A DNA stretch of 52,315 nt from Pseudomonas sp. SJZ079 (GCF_007993865.1 NZ_VIUH01000012.1:1-52315); one strand, 5' to 3'. Positions 25,222-32,471 are shown, counted from the stretch's first letter. Numbers and translations are program-made. The notes: a model not told the origin generated them from the sequence alone.

Positions 25222-25979
25222 ATTTCTATGCCATCAAGGCGATCTACCTGTTCGAGCTGGCGCGCACCTGGCGCACTCTGCTGCAGAGCATCGCCACCCC
25301 GGTGATCTCCACCTCGCTGTACTTCGTGGTGTTCGGCTCGGCCATCGGCTCAAGCATGACCGAGGTGCATGGCGTCAGCTACGGCGCCTTTATCGTGCCG
25401 GGGCTGATCATGCTGGCGCTGCTCACCGAGAGCATCTCCAACGCCTCCTTCGGCATCTACATGCCCAAGTACTCCGGGACCATCTACGAGGTGCTGTCGG
25501 CGCCGGTGTCCTACCTGGAAATCCTCATCGGCTACGTCGGCGCGGCGGCGACCAAGTCGATCATCCTCGGCCTGGTGATCCTGGTTACCGCGCGCCTGTT
25601 CGTCGATTTCGAGATTCTCCATCCGCTGTGGATGCTGGCCTTGCTGGTGCTGACGGCGGTGACCTTCAGCCTGTTCGGCTTCATCATCGGCGTTTGGGCC
25701 GACGGTTGGGAGAAGCTGCAGGTGGTGCCGGCGCTGATCGTCACGCCGCTGACCTTCCTCGGCGGCAGCTTCTACTCGATCAGCATGCTGCCGCCGCTGT
25801 GGCAGACAGTGACCCTGTTCAACCCGGTGGTGTACCTGATCAGCGCCTTTCGTTGGAGCTTCTACGGTGTGTCGGACGTCAACGTGGCGCTCAGCCTGGG
25901 GATGATTCTCGGCTTTCTGCTGCTGTGTATCCTCACGGTCGGCTGGATCTTCAAGAGCGGCTATCGCCTGAAGAGTTGA
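25218..25979 (+). CDS. ABC-2 type exporter permease
   Basis: A 253-residue inner-membrane protein with six hydrophobic helices, of the ABC-2 permease family. The conserved ABC-2 region is seen as [26 protein letters not shown] residues followed by [12 protein letters not shown]. It pairs with the ATPase encoded just upstream (ATGA overlap) to form a half-size exporter. The same gene pair occurs widely in gammaproteobacteria (YadG/YadH type) without a proven substrate. Confidence 0.9.
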
Positions 25980-26180
25980 GCGGCGGCTGCGCCACGGGGA
26001 TGGCCAGCCAGCAGGGCGCGGCACTGGAAATCTATCCGAGCTAACACGTGCCGCTTCCACTTTGTCTTTTAAAGCAGGCACACTTCCCCCGGCAGCAATC
26101 GCTCTATCGAACCAGGGCGTGGAATTAGCGAGCCGTAATGGCCATGCAGTGCTTGGAAGTACTGAACAAAGGAGTTGGGA

Positions 26181-26468
26181 ATGGACGCCAGGGAAAAACA
26201 GATGGCCGAGTTGTTGAGCTTGACGGCGCGCAGCCTCACCCATCTGACCGCCTCGATAACGGCGATGTCGTTCGAGTTGATTGCTAGCGAAGACAAGGTC
26301 GTACGGGCAGCCGGCAAACGCATGATTACGCGTATGGCGGCGGTCAACACCGAGCTGGATCAGCAGTGGCAGATCATCAGTCATTTATCAGGCGTGATGG
26401 AAGCCCCACCGCACGCCATGGAAGAGGTGCTCTTGCAGCCTCTGTCCATGGAGATGGCGGATAGCTAG
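26181..26468 (+). CDS. Small conserved protein of unknown function
   Basis: A 95-residue, mostly helical, soluble protein: MDAREKQMAELLSLTARSLT followed by amphipathic helices and an acidic C-terminus. No domain is recognised. GGAG with a 6-nt spacer precedes the ATG at 26181, and codon use resembles the host genes, so it is probably real and native. It is the last gene before the tRNA-Gly island; 26469-26767 after it holds nothing recognised. Confidence 0.65.
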   Translation: MDAREKQMAELLSLTARSLTHLTASITAMSFELIASEDKVVRAAGKRMITRMAAVNTELDQQWQIISHLSGVMEAPPHAMEEVLLQPLSMEMADS

Positions 26469-26767
26469 GACGCCGAGGTTACGGCGGGCCTCGACAAGTA
26501 GCGCCGCAGTCGCAACCGACAAGGTTTTTCGACTAGCCCCCTAAGTAGCAGTTGCCCGATGATCACGCGTCAGCGCGGGTCACTCGGCCTGCCCATCAAG
26601 CCTGCGGCGAGCCCAAATGCTGCAATACCAGCCCCCAGCCCCCAGCCGATGACGCGGCGCTCTTCCCGCCACCTCGCAGAAGTTATCGCTGTCTAGCCTG
26701 AGCCTCGGAATGAGGCTATTCGATTAGGGCCGTTGACTGATTTCTACAGTGTTCACATTGGCAAAAG

Positions 26768-26844
26768 CCGGAAACGAAAAAGCCCTGTCGGAAAACAGGG
26801 CTTTAGCTTGAATAATCTGGAGCGGGCGAAGGGAATCGAGCCCT
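26768..26844. repeat. Left attachment repeat (partial tRNA-Gly 3' end plus terminator)
   Basis: It matches 31363-31439 with three mismatches over 77 bp. It includes the terminator hairpin (26779-26804) and the last 27-32 nt of the tRNA-Gly sequence (26818-26844), then diverges; the rest of the tRNA is absent. This is what integration into a tRNA 3' end leaves behind. Confidence 0.88.
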
Positions 26845-27181
26845 GTTCCAGCCTTGGTGATCAATGACCTACGTTGGCTAAAGCTGGCTGTTTGGCGGTG
26901 TTAGCATTCTCTATTTTGGTCAGTGATGGCCTTCCCGAGTCTGTGATTTCGACACTTTTTCGACACGAGCGCTAGACAGTCTTACACCCTATCAGTAGCT
27001 TCTAGCCGCAATGGTGTTGTGATCCGTTTGGCATCCGGTCTTGCCTCATGTCGCTAGTTAGTCCTGCTCGTGCCGCGTTTGCCGTTTGACGGGCAGGTAA
27101 ATCAAGGGCTTAGCGCGTGACAGGGAATGTTATCAGACACCTGGAAGTTGTGTTGTGCGACAGTAATGTCGCCTAATTGTA
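26845..27181. other. Island left arm, no gene
   Basis: No coding sequence is seen. It contains one copy (26947-26966) of a 20-bp repeat also present at the right end of the island, and a possible partial attC end at 26870-26906 (hairpin-forming GGCTAAAGCTGGC followed by GTTAGCA). Confidence 0.4.
26947..26966. repeat. Island-end direct repeat, left copy
   Basis: The 20-bp sequence TTTCGACACTTTTTCGACAC is identical to 31334-31353. It has an internal CGACAC direct repeat. Position inside both island ends suggests a recombinase arm site or a scar of an earlier element. Confidence 0.7.
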
Positions 27182-27215
27182 GTTAGCAAAAATTCAGAAA
27201 TGGGTGCCATTTAAC

Positions 27216-27656
27216 ATGGAGTGTAATACTGAATTATTACCTATTGCCGGAGTTGTCATTGGAGCAGCCATTCCACTTCTTAAAGACTGGCTTTCAGGCC
27301 GTAGAGTAGAGAAAATTGAAAAAATAAAACTTCATGACATTAAGAAACTAGAAGCATACCAAAGAGCATATAAATTCTCGTCAACGCTCAGGCTATCACT
27401 GTTAGACTCCACGCAATCCGAAGATTTAGCTTTTTTAAATGGCTGTGCTGCTGAATTATTTTCCACTATAGGATACCTACCATATTACTCACCACAGGTA
27501 CGAAGCAGCCTGGTTGAATTGGAGCAGGTAATAGAGGCAGTCATGAATAACATCATGGATGAAGAATATAACATAGGTCTGGTTGAAAAAAGAGTTGGCC
27601 CGCTCTCCATAAGACTCAAGAGCGAAATCATCAAAGAATTAAATGCTTGGTGGTGA
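27216..27656 (+). CDS. Cassette-encoded membrane-anchored protein, unknown function
   Basis: A 146-residue protein with one hydrophobic helix at about residues 7-22 (LLPIAGVVIGAAIPLL), then a basic segment and a helical cytoplasmic domain. No known domain is recognised. It is the only gene of cassette 1, which begins with GTTAGCA at 27182 and ends in an attC whose first box TGCTAAC is the exact complement. Codon use is AT-rich, unlike the host. The ATG at 27216 is preferred; GTG at 27204 is possible, and neither has a strong ribosome site. Confidence 0.6.
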   Translation: MECNTELLPIAGVVIGAAIPLLKDWLSGRRVEKIEKIKLHDIKKLEAYQRAYKFSSTLRLSLLDSTQSEDLAFLNGCAAELFSTIGYLPYYSPQVRSSLVELEQVIEAVMNNIMDEEYNIGLVEKRVGPLSIRLKSEIIKELNAWW

Positions 27657-27660
27657 TTTC

Positions 27661-27785
27661 TGCTAACAAGCGACTCTCCCAGCGATCACCCGAACGACTC
27701 GGTATCGGCAAGTGTGGTGCAAGAAGAGTCCATTACAGCACTCAAAGCACTCATTTCGTTCGCTGGGGCGAGCTAATCATTAGAA
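27661..27785 (+). repeat. attC-like recombination site 1
   Basis: A 125-nt imperfect palindrome. First box TGCTAAC (27661-27667), inner arms CCCAGCGA (27678-27685) and TCGCTGGG (27760-27767), last box ATTAGAA (27779-27785). The first box is the exact reverse complement of GTTAGCA at 27182, the start of the same cassette, as expected for integron cassettes. Confidence 0.7.
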
Positions 27786-27799
27786 GACAAGGAGAGACC

Positions 27800-28381
27800 A
27801 TGGATTGGCTAACATTTTTAAGCAGCATTATCAATGCTCTTGCTTGGCCTGCCACGCTTATAGTTCTACTTGTATTAATTCGAAAGCAGCTTCCGCAAAT
27901 TGCGAGATCCTTGCGCCGACTCAAGTACAAGGACATTGAGATGGAGTTTGGCGAAACAGCGGAGGCAATAGCTAACGAGGTTAAAGCTATAGTCCCCGCT
28001 ACGCAGTCAGAGAGCAACATTGCAGGCCAAGAGAAAAGTGTGGTTAAAGCAAGGTTGGAAGCAATTGCGGACTTAGCACCTCGTGCAGCGATTCTTGAGT
28101 CTTGGTTACAGGTTGAGGCTGCTGCCGCAGATGTAATTCGTCAAAATAATCTTGGCGTTTCAACTCCCTATCCAGGGCCAATGCGCTTGCGTGATAGCCT
28201 TCTAAAAGGAGGAGTGCTGGACAAACGTAAAATAGCTATATTTGAACAGCTCCGGACTTTGAGAAATGAGGCTGTTCATGTGCCAGAAGCAGAGTTTACT
28301 AAGGCGGCAGTGTCCAACTACATAGAGTCAGCTATAGCAATCGCCTCCTACCTCGAAGGCCGCGTTTTGGCTTCTAACTAG
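27800..28381 (+). CDS. Cassette-encoded membrane-anchored protein with HEPN-type RX4H motif
   Basis: A 193-residue protein. One transmembrane helix lies at about 8-30 (IINALAWPATLIVLLVLI), then a basic linker and a helical domain. Near the C-terminus LRTLRNEAVH gives R155-N-x3-H160, the RX4-6H active-site motif of HEPN ribonucleases, in a setting like DUF4145-type HEPN proteins. The ATG at 27800 follows AAGGAGAG; the longer in-frame reading to 27647 runs through attC site 1 and was rejected. It is the only gene of cassette 2. An RNase activity, perhaps in defence or as a toxin, is an inference from the motif. Confidence 0.68.
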   Translation: MDWLTFLSSIINALAWPATLIVLLVLIRKQLPQIARSLRRLKYKDIEMEFGETAEAIANEVKAIVPATQSESNIAGQEKSVVKARLEAIADLAPRAAILESWLQVEAAAADVIRQNNLGVSTPYPGPMRLRDSLLKGGVLDKRKIAIFEQLRTLRNEAVHVPEAEFTKAAVSNYIESAIAIASYLEGRVLASN

Positions 28382-28439
28382 TGTTTCAGGTCGCTCGCTC
28401 GGGACTGGCTAAAGCCAGCCACTTATTCAAATGTTAGAC
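28372..28439 (+). repeat. attC-like recombination site 2
   Basis: A 68-nt site overlapping the stop codon of the preceding gene. First box TTCTAAC (28372-28378) matches the complement of the cassette start TTAGAA at 27780; an inner hairpin GGCT-AA-AGCC follows; last box GTTAGAC (28433-28439). Confidence 0.75.
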
Positions 28440-28452
28440 CCCAGAGGAATCT

Positions 28453-28701
28453 ATGCGGAAACTTGCAATTCTCCTGAATATTGGGCTTATGTGTATGATT
28501 GGCTACCTGCTATATGAAAAAGGAATGCCCGGTAAGCATGAGGTCTTCTTGTTTGTCCTAGTTATTTCAACTCCAGCAATTAACCTGCTCGCGCTTTTGC
28601 TTTCTAAAAAAGAAGTGAGCCCCGGCCTCATATCTCTTTATATTGAGCGAAAAAAACTAGAGGAGGCTCAGCGGATCAATAACATTAAAAAGAACTTGTA
28701 G
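28453..28701 (+). CDS. Small cassette-encoded membrane protein
   Basis: An 82-residue protein with two hydrophobic helices (about 4-22 and 31-51) and a charged C-terminal helix (SLYIERKKLEEAQRINNIKKN). AGAGGA precedes the ATG. It is the only gene of cassette 3. No family is recognised. The two-helix plus charged tail layout is seen in many small membrane proteins, including some toxins and holin-like proteins, but nothing here is specific. Confidence 0.6.
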   Translation: MRKLAILLNIGLMCMIGYLLYEKGMPGKHEVFLFVLVISTPAINLLALLLSKKEVSPGLISLYIERKKLEEAQRINNIKKNL

Positions 28702-28708
28702 TTTGAGC

Positions 28709-28784
28709 GTCTAATAATGCGCTAAGTCGTTCGCTTTGCTCACTGGGGCCGGCTAAAGTCGGCCCTTTAGCTTAATTGTTCGCA
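28709..28784 (+). repeat. attC-like recombination site 3
   Basis: A 76-nt palindromic site. First box GTCTAAT (28709-28715) pairs in six of seven positions with GTTAGAC at the start of the same cassette (28433). An inner stem CCGGCT-AAA-GTCGG follows; last box GTTCGCA (28778-28784) is a variant. The TCGTTCGCTTTGCTCACTGG stretch is typical of Pseudomonas cassette attC sites. Confidence 0.78.
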
Positions 28785-28807
28785 GTCATAGGAAGTGATG
28801 AGTAAAT

Positions 28808-29281
28808 ATGGATATCGCAATAGTGTTAAGTTCAGGTGTGGTGGCAGGTATAATTGCCGGGCTGGTCACCTTGAGAACGTCTGAGAGAAAAATCGCAATT
28901 GAAAATATAACTAAACAAAGAGAGGTGTGGCGAGATAAAATTAGAACGAAATCTTTAGGTGTAACAAATGCCATTGAAAATAAAGCTCTTTCAGAATTGT
29001 GTGAGTTATATACTGGGTTTTCACATTTGTTAAATCCTGAAGACATGGAAGATTTTGCCATCTTAAGTCTGCTGTGGAACTTTAAATCAGGGAGGCTTGA
29101 CGAAGAATCACATTTGGAATTTATAGAACGTGTCTCGCTTTTGTTAAAGCATGACTGGGAAAGGGCTAAGAGAGAAGCCAAGCCCTGGTTCTTTTTCACT
29201 AAAGAGCCTAAAAGAATGGAATACAATAATTTTAGCAATAAACGGTCGACGGCTAACAAACAACGTCAGTCGGATGCATAA
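28808..29281 (+). CDS. Cassette-encoded membrane-anchored protein, unknown function
   Basis: A 157-residue protein with an N-terminal transmembrane helix (about 3-21, IAIVLSSGVVAGIIAGLV) followed by a long basic helix (ERKIAIENITKQREVWRDKI) and a helical cytoplasmic domain. The TM plus KQREVWRDK helix pattern recurs in many uncharacterised bacterial proteins. It is the only gene of cassette 4. Its stop codon lies inside attC site 4. AT-rich codon use sets it apart from the host. A weak ribosome site (GAAGTGATG region) precedes the ATG. Confidence 0.62.
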   Translation: MDIAIVLSSGVVAGIIAGLVTLRTSERKIAIENITKQREVWRDKIRTKSLGVTNAIENKALSELCELYTGFSHLLNPEDMEDFAILSLLWNFKSGRLDEESHLEFIERVSLLLKHDWERAKREAKPWFFFTKEPKRMEYNNFSNKRSTANKQRQSDA

Positions 29282-29307
29282 ATTCGCCGCTGCTTTGGGC
29301 GTTAGAA
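29251..29307 (+). repeat. attC-like recombination site 4
   Basis: A 57-nt site, the size of a classical 59-base element. First box GGCTAAC (29251-29257), last box GGGCGTTAGAA ending at 29307. The first box pairs poorly with this cassette's start GTTCGCA, so the cassette start has drifted or recombined. Confidence 0.7.
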
Positions 29308-29316
29308 TGCGGTCAC

Positions 29317-29870
29317 TCAGTCTCTATAATTCAGGCCAACACTCGCTCGGCAGTTTCGGCGCTCTACGCTGCCTTCTTTGTGCGGCCAGCAGGCACGATC
29401 TTTCATGCTCGGTGTTTGCTTGACGATTGTGACCTTCATCTTCTCAACAGGCTTTTCGACCGGCTGGGGTGCCTCAGCGAAGCTAGCTATGTTGTCAGCA
29501 CCACGTGGGATGTAGTTGTGGTCGTTGAATGTGGTTTGCTTGGTTGAGGCGTTCGCCATTTCGGCTTGGCTGTGGGCCATATTGGACTGAGTTTGCAGGT
29601 CGCGTCTTGCCTGCTCGTCAACGATCCTGTCCCAGTCCTTGCTGATTACTTTCTCTGGCCGTGTTATCTCAGTAACTGGCACCGGCCTGGAGTGGGTGCT
29701 TTTGTCGGCCAGATTCTGCACGGTCCCTTTCAGGAATGCCGTCCCTGCTACTTGCAGCAGCCCCAGGGTGATGCACGTGCCGATAACGCTCGGAATGATC
29801 CAGGTTTTGGCACTGCTCCTGCGGGAGCTTGTTCTGATGATCCAGGTGCGTCGTTCCAATCAGCATTCAT
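29317..29870 (-). pseudogene. Membrane protein gene with a -1 frameshift at an A-run
   Basis: A strong ribosome site (AGGGAGAG, 6-nt spacer) leads into an ATG at 29870 that reads about 22 codons (MNADWNDAPGSSEQAPAG...). The frame then closes at about 29747. The rest of a coherent protein continues in the -1 frame: a transmembrane helix (WIIPSVIGTCITLGLLQVAG), a linker, and a C-terminal domain ending KDRACWPHKEGSVERRNCRASVGLNYRD. The frames meet at AAAA (29805-29808): CCA-AAA-ACC would join them. It may be a pseudogene, a sequencing error, or translation by -1 slippage. No family was recognised. It lies opposite to the cassettes. Confidence 0.6.
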
Positions 29871-29915
29871 TTTTAACTCTCCCTGTCCTTCGGGCGTACC
29901 AGCGCTTATCGACCC

Positions 29916-30073
29916 AGGCTGTGTGAAAACGTTTTAGAGCGTGTTTGACAGTCAGAATCGCAACGGAAAACGCTTTCCTATGCAGATTTTATGGCTGCTG
30001 ACCAACCAAACGCTGTCAGATTTTACGTAGCAACGCAGACTTCAAAATGGTGTCTGCGATTTTTACACAGCCT
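29916..30073. mobile_element. 158-bp MITE with terminal inverted repeats and 6-bp target duplication
   Basis: The ends are AGGCTGTGTGAAAAC on the left and its inverted counterpart AGGCTGTGTAAAAAT on the right (13 of the first 14 positions pair). The direct repeat CGACCC flanks it (29910-29915 and 30074-30079). There is no coding capacity. This fits a miniature element mobilised by an IS with the same ends; the IS family could not be assigned. Confidence 0.7.
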
Positions 30074-30133
30074 CGACCCGTTGCGGACGTGAAAGGTTTA
30101 GCCAGACTACCGGCTGCTCGTGGTGGGGAGCCG

Positions 30134-30952
30134 TCAGAAAATGGTCTTGGTGACCTTGGCTACACCTTCGACTAGATCCTTGACTTCATCCACAGTAGGT
30201 TCATCTGTCTTGCTGTGATCGCATTTGTTGCGAATGTCAGCGAGATGTTGGTGGAAGCGCCACTGCGAAGTCTCGATGACATCGGCATCCTTCAGCGCTT
30301 GGTTGTAGTCGGAAATGCTGGGGTGTTTTTTCGTTATTTTTACATTGTGGTTCTCGCAGACCTGCCCAAGATGGCCTTCGAGCACCACACCGGCGATGGC
30401 ACCGGCGCCGCGGGTGAACTTGTTTTTCAGCAGCTCGCGGGCAGCATCAAGTTCTGAATCAAAGAGGTCAGCCTGTACGAGTTGCTTAATGTCGAACAGC
30501 GAGCTTTCGAATCGCCGCTTGATGGCTTCAACGATTGCGATCTGCTGGTCTAGCAGGTTAAGTGCTGCCTTACTGTCTGCTTTCACCTCGCCGAGGCGGG
30601 TCATGCGCAAGCCTTGGCAAGCATCCTCAATTCGATAATTCTCGAAACTGATTTCTTTCCGGTTTTTTGGTTTTTCGTAGAGACGGATGAAGTCGGCCAG
30701 CCGATCAGGCAGTAGCTGCTTCACGATTGCTAAAGCTTCCGAATACCAGTGCTGGTAGATGCTAAGAAATGGCTTCAATTCGCTTATTAATTTGTTGGCC
30801 TGCTTCTCATCCCCGTTCAGCTGCCTGATGAGTGTGTCGAGAAATTCCTTGTGGCCATAAGCTAAGTATATGAGGGAGTTCTGCACCTGGCCCGCTTCCA
30901 CCAAAAGATCATCAAGGTCCTTTCGGTACTTCTCCAAGTTCGATATTGCCAT
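30134..30952 (-). CDS. HEPN-motif protein of unknown function
   Basis: A 272-residue, mostly helical, soluble protein. Near the C-terminus ADIRNKCDHSK gives R241-N-x3-H246, an RX4H motif as in HEPN ribonucleases. The N-terminal two thirds (coiled-coil-like, MAISNLEKYRKDLDDLLVEA) match no family I recognise. The ATG at 30952 is chosen because the in-frame extension to 31114 shows no coding character. It is the last gene before the right island end and points away from it. A role as an RNase effector in defence is inferred from the motif and island context only. Confidence 0.65.
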   Translation of the reverse strand: MAISNLEKYRKDLDDLLVEAGQVQNSLIYLAYGHKEFLDTLIRQLNGDEKQANKLISELKPFLSIYQHWYSEALAIVKQLLPDRLADFIRLYEKPKNRKEISFENYRIEDACQGLRMTRLGEVKADSKAALNLLDQQIAIVEAIKRRFESSLFDIKQLVQADLFDSELDAARELLKNKFTRGAGAIAGVVLEGHLGQVCENHNVKITKKHPSISDYNQALKDADVIETSQWRFHQHLADIRNKCDHSKTDEPTVDEVKDLVEGVAKVTKTIF

Positions 30953-31362
30953 CGGTATCCCTACTCCAATTAGATCTTTCGTTAGTACTGCCGAGTGCTT
31001 AGCCCAGCCGCGCAAGGATCGAGAGTTATGACAGATTTCCCCATGCGACAAGGCTTCGCTCCTACTCCGCGTCACCGCTGCGACTGGTCCACTAGAATGC
31101 CGAATGTCCGGCAACCAGCTCTTCAGAAGTTACCGGGGCAATACCACACCTGCAAGTTCGCGGAGGTCCAGGGTTTCTTTCACTAGCACATCGAGGCGAG
31201 CGACGTCGCGCCGGGCATTGAGCGGTGGGCAGTGAATCAGTTCAAGCGGATAAGGGGATGGATTTATTTTCCCTACTCTAAACGGCCGCTTTTGTCGGAT
31301 GTTGCCCGCCACTGCTGTTAGCTACGTGGCTGGTTTCGACACTTTTTCGACACCACAAAACC
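30953..31362. other. Island right arm
   Basis: It contains a possible 60-codon ORF on the minus strand (31130-31312, GTG start, no ribosome site, product with INPSPYPLELIHCPPLNARR) that could be a remnant of a larger gene, and the right copy of the 20-bp island-end repeat (31334-31353). Nothing else is recognised. Confidence 0.4.
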
Positions 31363-31439
31363 CCGGAAACGAAAAAGCCCTGTCGGAAAACAGGGCTTTA
31401 GCTTGAGCAATCTGGAGCGGGCGAAGGGAATCGAACCCT
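31363..31439. repeat. Right attachment repeat within tRNA-Gly and its terminator
   Basis: This is the reference copy of the 77-bp repeat at 26768-26844. It covers the tRNA 3' end and the downstream terminator. Confidence 0.88.
31374..31399 (-). terminator. Terminator of tRNA-Gly
   Basis: On the minus strand AAAGCCCTGT, a 6-nt loop and ACAGGGCTTT are followed by TTCGTTTC. It lies 14 nt after the tRNA 3' end. Confidence 0.85.
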
Positions 31440-31486
31440 CGTTATCAGCTTGGGAAGCTGGAGTAATGCCATTATACGACGCCCGC
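31413..31486 (-). tRNA. tRNA-Gly (anticodon CCC)
   Basis: A 74-nt cloverleaf with CCA encoded. Acceptor stem GCGGGCG pairs with CGCCCGC. The anticodon loop is TTCCCAA on a CAGC/GCTG stem, giving anticodon CCC, and the T arm is GAGGG-TTCGATT-CCCTT. It is the integration target of the island to its 3' side. Confidence 0.96.
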
Positions 31487-31586
31487 TTTTGCGGATGCCT
31501 TTGTACCAGAAGTCGCGCGCTAAAAGAAGCCCGCACCGAACGCAATCTTGTTGCGACTCGGTGCTAGAGCGGCAGAGTGGCATGTT

Positions 31587-32471
31587 TCATACGGCCATCG
31601 CGTGTTGCAGTTCGGCTTGCGGGCGGATGGTCGTGCTGCGCTGCGGCGCGCTTTGCAGAAAGCCCAGCAGTACATCCCGGCTTTGCAGCCAGGCGGCCTT
31701 GTGTTCCATGTCGAGGAAGTGCCCGGCATTGTCGATGGTGGCGAAGTGGCAATCGCTGAGGTGTTGGGTGAGCACGCGCACGTCCTCCGGCGCGGCGTAT
31801 TCATCGTGCTCGCCATTGACGAACAGCAGCGGAATCTTGATGCCGGCCAGGCACTCCATCTGGCAGTGATTTTCCATGTGCACCACCTGATCGACGTGGG
31901 AGAACATTTGCCGGTATTCGTGTGCGTCCAGGCTGGCGATGTGGCGATGGTTGAAGCGCTTGAACAGCGACGGCAGGTGTTTGCCGATGGTGTTGTTGAC
32001 CAGGTGGCCGAGATTGCTGCCATCTGCTGCGTGCAGGTAGTTCAGGCCTTTTTCCAGGTAGTCGAGCATCGGTTCGTTGAGCAGCGGCGAGAAGGAGGTG
32101 ATCACCGCTTTTTCGATGCGTGCCGGGCGTTGGGCCAGGGCCAGCAGGGCGGCGACACCGCCCCAGGAGAAGGACTGCAGGTAGTCGACGCGAAAGTGCT
32201 CGATCAAGTCGAGGAGGATGAAGGCCTCGTCTTCCTTGCTGATCGAACGCGCGTTGCTGTTGTGCGGCTTGGACTGGCCGGCGTAGGGCTGGTCATACAG
32301 CACCACGTTGAATTGCGTCTGCAGGTACTTGACCGTTTGCGCGAAGGCAGCGGTGGTGGACAGCGAGCCATTGACCAGGATGATGGTCTTGCGCGCTGCA
32401 GGGCTTGCGTAAAACTCCGTGTGAACCTTGTAAGTCCCGTGAACATCGACGACAGCGATAGCTGGCTTCAT
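31587..32471 (-). CDS. phaG: PhaG: (R)-3-hydroxyacyl-ACP:CoA transacylase/thioesterase
   Basis: A 294-residue alpha/beta hydrolase that diverts 3-hydroxyacyl-ACP from fatty acid synthesis to medium-chain polyhydroxyalkanoate precursors. The sequence follows Pseudomonas PhaG closely: TIILVNGSLSTTAAFAQTV, FNVVLYDQPYAGQSKPHN, and the C-terminal QHAMAV. The Ser102 (SFSWGG), Asp223 (GEHDEY) and His251 (AGHFLDME) triad falls at the same numbers as in RhlA, and the HX4D motif is H177-IASL-D182. RhlA is the close alternative, but identity pattern and lack of rhlB favour PhaG. AGGAGG is well placed before the ATG. Confidence 0.93.
   Translation of the reverse strand: MKPAIAVVDVHGTYKVHTEFYASPAARKTIILVNGSLSTTAAFAQTVKYLQTQFNVVLYDQPYAGQSKPHNSNARSISKEDEAFILLDLIEHFRVDYLQSFSWGGVAALLALAQRPARIEKAVITSFSPLLNEPMLDYLEKGLNYLHAADGSNLGHLVNNTIGKHLPSLFKRFNHRHIASLDAHEYRQMFSHVDQVVHMENHCQMECLAGIKIPLLFVNGEHDEYAAPEDVRVLTQHLSDCHFATIDNAGHFLDMEHKAAWLQSRDVLLGFLQSAPQRSTTIRPQAELQHAMAV

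Larger units (their letters stand above)
26768..31439. mobile_element. Genomic island at tRNA-Gly(CCC), no integrase
   Basis: A 4.6-kb AT-richer segment lies between two copies of a 77-bp direct repeat that contains the 3' end of tRNA-Gly and its terminator. The intact tRNA is at the right end. Contents: an integron-like cassette array (27182-29307), a frameshifted gene, a MITE, and a HEPN-motif gene. No tyrosine or serine recombinase gene is present, so the element is either a decayed integrative element or was moved by an integrase in trans. Confidence 0.8.

Noticed and set aside
26870..26906. A fifth attC-like end left of cassette 1 (GTTAGCA after a small hairpin)
   Set aside because: Only the 3' half is visible and no matching first box was found, so it was not listed as a site.
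31130..31312. 60-codon minus-strand ORF in the island right arm
   Set aside because: GTG start without ribosome site; the product looks somewhat protein-like but cannot be supported as an intact gene. It is mentioned only as a possible remnant.
31587..32471. RhlA (rhamnolipid precursor synthase) as the identity of this hydrolase
   Set aside because: The triad numbering is shared, but the N-terminus, QPYAGQSKPHN segment and C-terminus follow PhaG, and no rhlB is adjacent.
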